Shown here piece after piece: positions 1 to 7,111 of a stretch of DNA of 11,893 nucleotides. How positions within the stretch are numbered: the first letter of the stretch is position 1; the number at the start of each line of letters is the position of its first letter. The DNA lies in assembly GCA_025201765.1 (NCBI GenBank), contig MU623748.1:1-11893 (forward strand). The letters run 5' to 3'. The stretch comes from Daldinia sp. FL1419. Taxonomy: Eukaryota > Ascomycota > Sordariomycetes > Xylariales > Hypoxylaceae. The position numbers and the translations under genes were made by a program. The notes under the pieces were generated by a model, which was not told where the DNA came from, ran no database searches, and worked only from the letters and a program-made list of their open reading frames with translations.

Positions 1-119
1 TAATAGATTTAATAGATTTAATTTGATTTAAATAAGTTTTTAAATTATTATATTTTATGTTTTTAATTAAATTTCTTTTTTAATTATTTTTATAACTGAA
101 TTACCTTAATTATATAAAG
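1..119. other. AT-rich sequence with no recognisable feature
   Basis: Short AT-only-like sequence beginning with a tandem TAATAGATT-type repetition. I see no gene, RNA or LTR-type motif in it. Confidence 0.5.
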
Positions 120-154
120 TTTTTTTTTTTAAAAAAAAAATAAGGGGGGGGGGG
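120..154. repeat. Three consecutive homopolymer runs (T11, A10, G11)
   Basis: T runs from 120 to 130, A from 131 to 140, and after TAA eleven G run from 144 to 154. On the minus strand the G run is a C run. C runs also occur at the same relative place in the LTRs at 1317-1323 (7 C) and 6769-6778 (10 C). This suggests that the sequence left of about 182 is an inverted LTR-type unit. Run lengths may contain sequencing error. Confidence 0.7.
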
Positions 155-170
155 TTTATAAAAAGTTATA

Positions 171-203
171 ACGTAATTATATAATTGAATAATATAATTA
201 CGT
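171..203. repeat. 12-bp perfect inverted repeat at a head-to-head repeat junction
   Basis: ACGTAATTATAT at 171-182 is the exact reverse complement of 192-203, with a 9-base centre. The same TAATTA-rich string begins LTR-type units elsewhere (978, 1275, 6729). To the right, a plus-oriented unit continues (GAAGTTGCAAG, then a TAGAATTTCC-like stretch). To the left, the minus strand continues into a C run. I read this as two LTR-type units meeting at their 5' ends. The inverted repeat is seen directly; the junction is inference. Confidence 0.6.
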
Positions 204-204
204 A

Positions 205-960
205 ATTGAAGTTGCAAGATTTTATTAGCCTTCATAAAACTAACCCTTCTAGAATTTCCATAAACTTTTTATTAAAATATAAATAAATTTTTAAAAATTG
301 TTTTCTTATCTAATTAACTTAAGTTCTCAAGCGTAAAATTGTTAATTTTTTTATAATAATAAATTAAGGTGACAGGGCCAGGATAAAATCCGCTAATCTA
401 ATGTTTTTTAATATATAAATAAACTTTTAAAAGTTATTTTCTTATTTAATCAATTTAAATTTTTAAATATAAAATAATTAATTTATTTATAATAATAAAT
501 TAAGGTAATAAGATTAAAATAAAATCTATTAATCTAACCCTTTTATAAATTTTTTAATATATAAATAAATTATTAAAAATTGTTTTTTTATTTAATTAAT
601 TTAAATTTTTAAATATAAAATTATTAATTTTTCTATAAAATTTTATATAATAAAACTACAGGACATATCTTATAAAAACTCTTATTCAATTAAAGTTCTT
701 ATTTAATTAAAATTTTTATTTAATTAAAATTTATATTTAATATAAATAAATTTTCAAAAGTTATTTTCCTATTTAATTAATTTAAGTTCTTAAATATAGA
801 ATTATTAATTTTTTAATAAAGATTTATATAATAAAATTATAAGGTATACTAGTTTTTTGGAACTGGTCGCTTCGTGACCAGTTTTGACTTTTAAAATTAA
901 TTAATTTCATTTTATAATTATCAATTTAATACTTAATAAATATAATTTCTAAATAAAAAA
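205..960 (+). repeat. Decayed array of LTR-derived units
   Basis: This stretch repeats a module that starts with ATATAAATAAA, followed by TTTTCTTATTTAATYAA and a TTTATATAATAAAA segment. One block is duplicated with a period of 136 bp: AAGGT at 366 and again at 502, each followed by GATAAAATC/AATAAAATC-type sequence. The first of these copies keeps more G and C than the second. At 661-745 the LTR-end motif (ACATATCTTATAAAAACTC) is followed by 17-bp units. The whole block is C-poor on the + strand. No gene is supported. Confidence 0.65.
861..883. other. Perfect 8-bp hairpin with a CpG-containing loop
   Basis: AACTGGTC (861-868) pairs with GACCAGTT (876-883) across the 7-base loop GCTTCGT. Two further outer pairs would be restored if TT at 884-885 were originally CC, which fits C-to-T decay. 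It interrupts the LTR-derived array and holds two CpG, which are rare in this window. It may be a transposon end or a remnant of a structured RNA. It has no known identity here. Confidence 0.6.
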
Positions 961-965
961 ACTAT

Positions 966-1261
966 TAAATTGGGATAATGTAATTATATAATTGAAGCTA
1001 TTTTGCAAAACCCTTTTAACCTTTATAGAACTAAACCTTCTAAGGTTTCCATAGGTTTTTTAAATATAAATAGGCTTTTAAGAGATGTTTTTCTTATTTG
1101 ATCAGGTTAAGTTCTTAAGTATAGAATCCTTAGTTTTTTTATAGAACTTTATATAAATATATATATTTTTTAATCTTCTTATTGAATATAACCTCTTAAA
1201 AAAGCATGACTATTGCCAAATAATCACCTTTATTAATCTTTTTATTTAATTGTTTTAATAT
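966..1261 (+). repeat. LTR-like unit (subtype B), split by the LTR element insertion
   Basis: The unit starts with TAAATTGGGATAATG, the decayed form of the LTR start, then TAATTATATAATTGAAGC, a TATAAATAGG box at about 1065 and an ACTATTGCCAAATAATCACC segment. It differs from the 396-bp LTR in having CTTTATAGAACTAAACC where that LTR has its C run. Related copies lie near 190 and 7722. The unit breaks off at 1261 and resumes at 7112, with CTTCTTTAGGATATAG, on the far side of the inserted element. Confidence 0.6.
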
Positions 1262-1657
1262 TGAACCGGGGTAGTGTAATTATGTAATAAGAGCTACCCT
1301 AAAGGTCCCTGTTGGTCCCCCCCTTTCTAAGGTTTACAGTTCTTTTGGATATAAATAGGTCTTTAAGAGTTGTTTTCTTGCCTGATTAACTTAGGTTCTA
1401 TATAATTCTTTAGAAATTGCCTTTATAGAGTCTTTATACAAAAATATATAATTTTTAATCTTTTTTTTAAAAATACCTTTTTATAATATATTACCATTGG
1501 CAAGCAATTATTTATATTTATTCCTCCATCTGATTAACTTATTCCCCTTTTTAGGATATAGTTACTTTATATTTTTTAACTTATATAGCCTTTAGCTTAT
1601 TATAGGTTAATTAAAGTATAGGATATATCCTGCAAGAGTTATTAGAGTTCTTGTTTA
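1262..1657 (+). repeat. Left (5') LTR, 396 bp, C-to-T decayed
   Basis: Aligns end to end with 6716-7111. Outside the C run, the differences I can see are transitions. This copy mostly keeps G and has lost C: for example TAGAGTC here against TAAAGCC on the right. A TATAAATA box lies about 90 bases in, the C run at 1317-1323, and the end motif CATATCCTGCAGGAGC appears decayed as TATATCCTGCAAGAG near 1624. The copy ends GTTTA, presumably GTTCA originally. Confidence 0.75.
1350..1357 (+). promoter_or_regulatory. TATA-box-like TATAAATA in the left LTR
   Basis: TATAAATA followed by GG, about 90 bases into the LTR. It is preserved in the right LTR and in many array units despite heavy decay. It contains no C or G and so would resist RIP, which means preservation alone does not prove function. 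Promoter use is inference. Confidence 0.45.
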
Positions 1658-1658
1658 A

Positions 1659-1670
1659 TGGCAATTACTC
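1659..1670 (+). other. Primer-binding-site-like sequence next to the left LTR
   Basis: TGGCAATTACTC starts one base after the left LTR end, exactly where the two LTRs stop matching. A TGG start complements the CCA end of a tRNA, as in many LTR elements. C-to-T decay prevents naming the tRNA. Confidence 0.4.
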
Positions 1671-2294
1671 TTAAACTTTAAACCTACAATTTTAATCTTA
1701 GGAGGATCAATATCTATTAAGATTAACAATTACAAGGATTGAAAATTATATTATTAATACTACTTATATTATTTTAATTAGGATTGTTACTATTTGATTA
1801 GTACGAATATAATTTTAGGATAAAATCTGAGAGAATGAGGAGTGAAGGAAGTTGATTTAACCCTGAAACTTTGAAACAATTTTAATATACTTAAATCTTT
1901 ATACAACTAACATTGGAAAACCTTAATATAAAAAGCAATTAAAAACTGCCCGATTAGATGATATATATATCAAAGAAATATTTTATAATAATTTAAAAAT
2001 CCGAAATATTAAAAATAAAATAAATACAAATTTTTAATATGATACGAATAAAGTTTATATAAGGATCCACATTAGAATTATAAAGATTTATAAAGATTTA
2101 TAAAATTTATAATTAAGGTTATAAAAATTATAGAAATTTATGAAATTTACGAAAAGAGTATAGCCATAAAGTTTAAATTATTTTTGGAGTATGTATCTAT
2201 AAAAATAAGATTAATTAAATAATTAAATGTAAATATTAAAAGTATTGGAATTATTATATAAATCCATAGTAATTATTATAAAATTAATAATTAA
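1671..2294 (+). other. Element leader, no supported gene
   Basis: G is kept and C depleted on the + strand. No frame is clearly less interrupted than chance would give for this composition. A frame beginning with ATG at 1835 opens with MRSEGS and then hits stops. Frame 3 has a 39-codon open run at 2103-2219 and may be an early, more damaged part of the coding relic that starts by 2295. Around 2085-2135 there is simple AAAGATTTATA-type repetition. Confidence 0.4.
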
Positions 2295-3540
2295 GCAATA
2301 ATATTTATGAAGATTTATAACGAAGATTTTATATATTATATTATTTTGGAGTTAATTCTTATTAGTTTGATTAATTTATTTATATGGAAAGGATGGAGTG
2401 TGTTTAAAGTTATTATTTTTTTAATATTTACAATTTTCTTAAAAATCTTTGAAACAATATAAAATGGAGTTGAAATTTTACAATTTGGAGCTGAAATTAT
2501 ATAATTAAAAACTAAAGCTATATAATTAGGAACTAAAATCATTACAATTTATTTGGAAAATAAATTAAGTGTAGTTAAAAATTATTATTTTATAAGATGT
2601 TATAAGTCCTTGGTTATTCTTTAAGTATGGATTAAAGATAATTAAGAAAAAATATTAGTACCTTTTTATATACCCTTTTATATTGTATCTTTTATACCTT
2701 TAGAACAGTAGTTAGTTAAGTAAACCCAGGATATTCCGTTTGATTAGCCCGAGTTCAACATGTTATTGCTTTTTGAAGTACCCTTAATACCCATAGCACC
2801 TCTACCAATATCCCACATAGTGACTATATAGTAAGACCCTCCTATTATTAAATTACCTAGTATAAATCAAAATATACCATCTACCTAGCCAATTAGCCCA
2901 GAATTTATTGTTATACAATAAGAGCAGTTAGATACAATTATAATCACTATAGGATGCATGCTGAAAAAACCTATACCTATTGTTCAAAATTTAGTAGCAG
3001 CAGTCCCTACACCTACAACTGCACCTAATTAGAACAAAAATGCTTATTTAATCATTACATACCAATCAATTTTACTTGAACCTAATTACTACCCTCACTA
3101 CTTATTCAATAAATCAAATATTACATAATAGCTTAAGGATGTACAACATATTTTCCAACAATATAAAACAGTTAAAAATAACATAATTGCTAACATACCG
3201 TACTAAACAGTTAATAAAAGTATTAAAAAACAAATTAAAATTGTTATTTATAGAGTTATTATTTGGGATCAAACTTACACTCAATTAAAATTCAAATTTG
3301 CACCACGTGATTCTGAAAGGTTCAAATCTGTACAAAAAAAGCTTGGAAATCTTAATAAAAGTCTTATTTTATCTAATATTACTAAAATTACCGATTTAAT
3401 CAAAGATTATACTATAATTTTCAAGGAAACCAAGAAAACAAAAGAAACTATCTACCCTAATAACTATGTGTATAATATTTCTAAAAGGATTAGTTAAGAG
3501 ATTATGGAGAAGGTATCATATCAAAAACAAGTACTAATTA
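2295..3540 (+). pseudogene. Unrecognised coding relic, part 1 (frame 3)
   Basis: I do not recognise this protein. Frame 3 has about 18 stops in 415 codons, roughly half of what this composition should give at random. It includes a 96-codon open run at 3207-3494 and a 55-codon run at 2295-2459. Visible in order are: a hydrophobic stretch with a WKGW motif near 2385-2400; four heptad-like units at 2457-2540; a proline-rich stretch from 2781 to about 3030 (repeated P/I/T residues, a VPTPTTAP motif); and a charged segment containing IWDQ (near 3264), FAPRDSERF and KKLGNLNK. All stops are TAA or TAG, many where glutamine is plausible. It lies inside the LTR element on the same strand, so it would be its gag- or polyprotein-like product. 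No zinc knuckle, protease, reverse transcriptase or integrase signature is visible. RIP may have erased them. The start is uncertain: ATG at 2307 is the first in frame, but the true start may be upstream. Confidence 0.45.
2457..2540 (+). repeat. Four in-frame 21-bp units encoding heptads
   Basis: Units at 2457-2477, 2478-2498, 2499-2519 and 2520-2540 follow the pattern (I/L)-Q-(L/F)-G-(A/V/T)-(E/K)-(I/A). The second residue is CAA (Gln) in unit 2 and TAA in units 1, 3 and 4. This comparison within one gene shows that TAA here replaces an ancestral CAA, as C-to-T mutation predicts. The seven-residue period suggests a coiled coil or other helical oligomerisation segment. Confidence 0.65.
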
Positions 3541-5166
3541 AATAAATCAATAATTATTCATTTATCCAATTCTATAAGGTTATTAAAAAATGAACTAAGA
3601 ACAAATTATATATCAAAAACCACTACCAAAGATACAATCAGACAAAAAGAACGCTTATTAGAACCTACCACAACAATAATCACAACTCAGGTTAAAAATG
3701 AAATATTAGACCATATTTTTTTTTATCTACTATTTTAGGTTTTTACTATTTTATTTTATTTATTTATTTTATATATAAAGATTAACTAATAATCAAATTA
3801 TTATATTAATTATACAACAATATTTTAATATTATTATCTTTTTTTTTTACACCTAAAACAAAAATATTCTTCTTATCAATTTCCAACCATTATATTTACT
3901 TATAACTAAAAAACTCTCTTCAATTACATCCCCACAAAAAGAAGAGAAACAATTAGCTTAAATACAAAAAAATTAAAACTCTGAAATTTAAAGATTGTAC
4001 TTTTTTATAATATAGAAACAGTTCCCATAATTATCTTCATTAAAAAAAATATAACATCCAAAGAAAGGCCATATATCAACATAAATTTTAGAATTAAATA
4101 ATTGGAAATATTCTTCATAGAACTTACAAAGAATTTTATTTAGATAACCAAATGCTTAAACCACCAAACCTCTTATATAATAAGAATTAATTAAAATCTT
4201 AACTATATATTTATTAATAAAACTACCTCCACAAATATTAACATATATAATAAGTTATTTAATTAATAATCATATTAGAATTATATTGCAATAATAAGGA
4301 TAACAAGGATTATTCTTCCAAAAATCAACATTAATAATTCTTTAATAAATATAGTAATTAATGCTAATACCACCAAGAACCTCAAATTCCATCATATCAA
4401 ACATTTAAACATTCTAATTAACCAAGATTTATTCAAAATGTTTTAAAAAGATTTATAAGACAGTAGAAATCGAGGAAAGGATCAATATAAGCAATTAACT
4501 TCCAATATTTCTTCAATTCATCCATATCATCAATTTAATTAAATTATATTGTAAGAACACAATCAAATGCTGGAATAATAATAGAGATAAACTAATTATT
4601 TAATTCATCACTATCACTACTATTCAAAATATTAATTAATAATAATACTAATAAAAAACTATTATTTAAAAAGTTTGCATTTATTAGCTTAAATTAAGAA
4701 AACATCTTACAAACTTATTAATTAATACCTAATCAAGTATAATAAAGCATTTTAAAATAAATAAGTTAAAAAGTTGAAAAATAAGCCACAAGGAGAAGAA
4801 GGAGGAAAAAAGAAAGAAAAAGGAAGGATAAAAGTCATAATATTAAACCATAATATATTAAAACAAAAAATACTATTCATAATCAATATAATTAAACTAC
4901 TAAAAAACGCTATTCAGTATTCATATACAAATTTAAAACATACACACCACACAAAAATTATAGTTACAATCAATAAATATTTACCAATTTAAACAATAAT
5001 AATCATAAAATTGGAACATAAAATACCATTAATTCATCTCTCTATCTCTAACACTCTTTCTCCTCTACAACACAATTTTCACTTATTTAAGATAATATTC
5101 TACTTAATCAAACCAAGGCAATTCATACAACACACATTTAATATTAATATTATTACTAATTACAGC
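3541..5166 (+). pseudogene. Unrecognised coding relic, part 2 (frame 1)
   Basis: I do not recognise this protein. The open reading passes from frame 3 to frame 1 near 3480-3540, probably by a small indel. Frame 1 then has about 28 stops in 542 codons, again well below chance, with long open runs: about 65 codons at 3541-3735 (containing KTTTKDTIRQKERLLEPTTT), 4321-4443, and 73 codons at 4774-4992 followed by nearly 60 more after a single TAA. Near 4780-4830 the product is strongly basic (GEEGGKKKEKGR), encoded by a 39-base uninterrupted purine run at 4790-4828. The rest is rich in I, N and K, which partly reflects G-to-A decay. The minus strand in the codon-aligned frame at 4020-4390 also reads fairly openly, with a weak hAT-transposase resemblance, so strand assignment is less secure there. 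The frame continues into part 3 after a shift near 5162. Confidence 0.4.
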
Positions 5167-6487
5167 TCGTCAATTTAACAATACCCCACAACATCAAATC
5201 ATTCAAATCAACAATATAACTAGTTTATTGTTAGTTTTAGGAACCTTTACTACTCACAGCGAAGTGATTAAATCGTTACAAACCCTTATAAACACTATTC
5301 ACCCAATTAAGTATGATGAATTAACTAAATATAAAAATCTATCTCCTTAGTTAAATATAATAACCGAAAAAATTAAAAGCCTTATGCCAACATTTGATCA
5401 ATTAGTTAAAAATGTTACAATATCATTAAGGATTAATATGAACCATTGGCAAAATAATTTATTATTAATACTAACATAAGCCCTATAATTATATATCAAA
5501 AAATAATAATTTAGCAATTCTTATATCATAATTTTTTAAAAACTAATTACACACAATACACCTAATTAAAGAATCTTCTATAAAAAGAAATCAATATAAA
5601 CTCTAAATTACAATTCTAAAAAAGATTTTAATTTAACCACTTTAAAGGTTATATAATAAAATACTCAAATATTATTTTTATTAGTATATATAGATTTATC
5701 TAATCTAAAACATATATAAACAATAAAAACACACAATTAGAATCATTTTCTTCTTATAATTTATACCTTAAAAAAGTGCTGTTTATAAATTATCAACTTA
5801 ATTCAAAAAAAATCAATTTAATAAACTAATTATATTAAGGATTAGATGACTACAATATTTAAAAAATTAAAAAAACCTATTCCTAAGGAGTTATATATGA
5901 TACCTTTAATTACTCAAAAAAATAATTGGATTTATGGATTTTGGTATACTTATATATTATACATGATCAAGCATAGATTGCAAGAACTAATTGCTATAAC
6001 CAAAAATGGTAACCATTATGAAAAACTTGATAATTATATAAGGTTATTAACTGAATTAATAATAATACAAATAATTAACGATCCTGTACCAAAAGCAGTA
6101 TTAGTAGTAGTAGCTATTGAGACCCCTAAGATGACTGAGAGTGACCCATTATTAAAACAAATGCCCCAAGAAATGATGCCAGGAGTTGACAAAACTATCC
6201 ATCTATTTAAGAACAAGTTAATCAAAACAAGGACAAGTAATAAGTGTATATTAGAACCAATTCCGAACAAAAATAATATTCTAGGAAACCTACAATTAAA
6301 CAACTATATAACACATGGATTGTAATAAGTTACTTACTTCAAAAAATAAGAACCTAATTTATATATATAGCTTAAAGAAATGCCAACAAATTTAACAATT
6401 AGACCACAACCAAGCATACCATTAGATTGGCTAAAATGGGAAGTATTTGAACAAGCTTTTGACCATATACAACTAGATAAGGATTAA
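5162..6487 (+). pseudogene. Unrecognised coding relic, part 3 (frame 2)
   Basis: I do not recognise this protein. Frame 2 takes over where frame 1 closes (5162-5166), has about 24 TAA/TAG stops and no TGA in 442 codons, and contains the longest intact run of the window (5846-6325). The upstream part includes SLLLVLGTFTTHSEVIKSL and DELTKYKNLSP-type segments, predicted mostly helical. After the intact run, the frame resumes through TAA-TAA and ends with a 35-residue stretch from ATG at 6380 (PLDWLKWEVFEQAFDHIQLDKD-like, key residues W, W, E, F, D), finishing at TAA 6485-6487. About 230 bases remain to the right LTR, so this is the likely C-terminal end of the element's product. Stops at TAA/TAG suggest lost Gln or Trp codons. 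Confidence 0.45.
5846..6325 (+). CDS. Intact 159-codon run inside the coding relic
   Basis: ATG at 5846 to TAA at 6323-6325 without a stop, remarkable in DNA where a stop is expected about every 11 codons. The encoded segment begins MTTIFKKLKKPIPKELYM, has an aromatic stretch NNWIYGFWYTYILYM, then a helical charged stretch, a hydrophobic AVLVVVAIE strand, an acidic/methionine segment (ETPKMTESDPLLKQ, QEMMPGVDKT) and a basic tail. CpA and TpG are both common here, unlike in the flanks, so this piece looks less mutated. It is in the same frame as the relic on both sides and follows TAG directly, so it is more likely a surviving fragment than an independent gene. No family is recognised. The overlapping minus-strand reading at 6034-6303 is shorter and looks like an antisense shadow. 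Confidence 0.35.
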   Translation: MTTIFKKLKKPIPKELYMIPLITQKNNWIYGFWYTYILYMIKHRLQELIAITKNGNHYEKLDNYIRLLTELIIIQIINDPVPKAVLVVVAIETPKMTESDPLLKQMPQEMMPGVDKTIHLFKNKLIKTRTSNKCILEPIPNKNNILGNLQLNNYITHGL

Positions 6488-6518
6488 TCAACTAAATAAA
6501 CATACAAATAAAATTAAC

Positions 6519-6546
6519 AAACACTTAATAAAAATAAAAAGTGTTT
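6519..6546. other. 8-bp inverted repeat downstream of the coding relic
   Basis: AAACACTT (6519-6526) pairs perfectly with AAGTGTTT (6539-6546) over a 12-base A/T loop, between the end of the coding relic and the right LTR. A pyrimidine-rich stretch follows at about 6583-6607. It could be a 3' untranslated structure; function is not shown. Confidence 0.4.
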
Positions 6547-6805
6547 AAAAATTAATAATAATTAAGAAACTTAAAGAACTTAGATTTTCTTTCTTTTTTT
6601 TCTTTTAATTTATATAATATCTAATCAATTTAATTATAATTAATTATAATATTCCCAGTTCTTTTTATTGAAATTAACTTGTTAAAGGTTCAACATCATT
6701 AACTCTGGGGAACTTTAAATTGGGGTAATGTAATTATATAATAAAAGCTACTTTGAAGGTCCCTATTGCCCCCCCCCCTTTTAAAATTTACAACTCTTTT
6801 AAATA

Positions 6806-6813
6806 TAAATAAA
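6806..6813 (+). promoter_or_regulatory. TATA-box-like TATAAATA in the right LTR
   Basis: Counterpart of the box at 1350-1357, about 90 bases into the LTR. The following GG of the left copy is AA here. Confidence 0.4.
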
Positions 6814-7086
6814 TCTTCAAGAATTATTTTCTTACCTAATTAACTCAGATTCTATATAATTCTTTAAAAATCACCTCTATAAAGCCTTCATATAAAAATA
6901 TATAATTTTTAATCTCTTTTTTAAAAATACTTTCTTATAATGTGTTACTATTAGTAAGTAATTACCTATATTTGTTCCTCTATCTAATCAGCCTATTCCC
7001 CTCTTTAGGATATAGTTACCTTATATCTTCTAATTCATACAGCCTCTGGCTTACTATGGGTTAATTGAAGTATAGGGCATATCCTG

Positions 7087-7107
7087 CAGGAGCTATTAGA
7101 GCTCCTG
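7087..7107. other. Hairpin at the LTR 3' end
   Basis: CAGGAGCT (7087-7094) pairs perfectly with AGCTCCTG (7100-7107) across ATTAG, and overlaps the 10-bp palindrome TCCTGCAGGA. Decayed forms recur near 1624, 7621, 8388, 8668, 8941, 9501, 10351, 10468, 10625, 10811, 10917 and 11075, marking LTR ends through the arrays. Confidence 0.6.
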
Positions 7108-7111
7108 TTCA

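Larger units (their letters stand above)
1262..7111 (+). mobile_element. Decayed LTR retroelement, 5,850 bp, inserted in a repeat unit
   Basis: Two direct repeats of 396 bp each bound a 5,058-bp interior. Their shared ends are TGAAC at the start (intact on the left, TAAAT on the right) and GTTCA at the finish (intact on the right, GTTTA on the left), so the ends are TG...CA-like and form a 5-bp inverted pair. ATAT precedes the element (1258-1261) and follows it (7112-7115), a likely 4-bp target duplication. A 5-bp reading, AATAT, is possible if the last A belongs to the target. Removing the element joins 1261 to 7116 into the string seen uninterrupted near 9130-9180 (TTTAATAYCTTCTTTAGG). Strand is assigned from the TATA box, the primer-site-like sequence and the coding frames. 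Superfamily is undetermined, because no reverse transcriptase or integrase motif is visible. Confidence 0.72.
6716..7111 (+). repeat. Right (3') LTR, 396 bp, G-to-A decayed in its 5' half
   Basis: Same length as the left LTR. The 5' half keeps C and has lost G (TTCAAGAATTA here against TTTAAGAGTTG on the left), the reverse bias to the left copy. The last 100 bases, from about 7010, keep both G and C and look close to the original sequence, including the intact end GGCATATCCTGCAGGAGC and GTTCA. The C run is 10 bases (6769-6778). Just upstream, GGGGAA at 6707-6712 is the only purine-run candidate and is a weak polypurine tract. Confidence 0.75.

Noticed and set aside
144..154. G-quadruplex or telomeric repeat
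   Set aside because: A single G11 run flanked by A/T lacks separate G tracts or a repeated telomeric unit, and it is better explained as the complement of the LTR C run.
861..890. Bacterial-type intrinsic terminator
   Set aside because: A hairpin followed by T-rich sequence is present, but there is no upstream gene and the context is a eukaryotic repeat array.
1950..1970. GATGAT as a remnant of a reverse transcriptase YxDD motif
   Set aside because: No supporting reverse transcriptase residues surround it in any frame, and it lies in the leader near the left LTR.
2336..2542. Minus-strand open frame of 68 codons
   Set aside because: It is antisense to the + strand relic with the four heptad units, has no family resemblance, and its I/N/K/F-rich product is what AT-rich antisense DNA gives.
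6034..6303. Minus-strand open frame of 89 codons with a hydrophobic product
   Set aside because: It lies wholly within the longer 159-codon + frame, and membrane-like hydrophobicity is typical of antisense readings of K/E/N-rich coding DNA.
2295..6487. A genome with reassigned UAA/UAG codons, as in ciliates
   Set aside because: The LTR pair shows strand-specific transition decay typical of fungal RIP, the heptad units show CAA and TAA as ancestor and derivative, and TGA scarcity follows from TpG loss. Frames also shift, as in a pseudogene.
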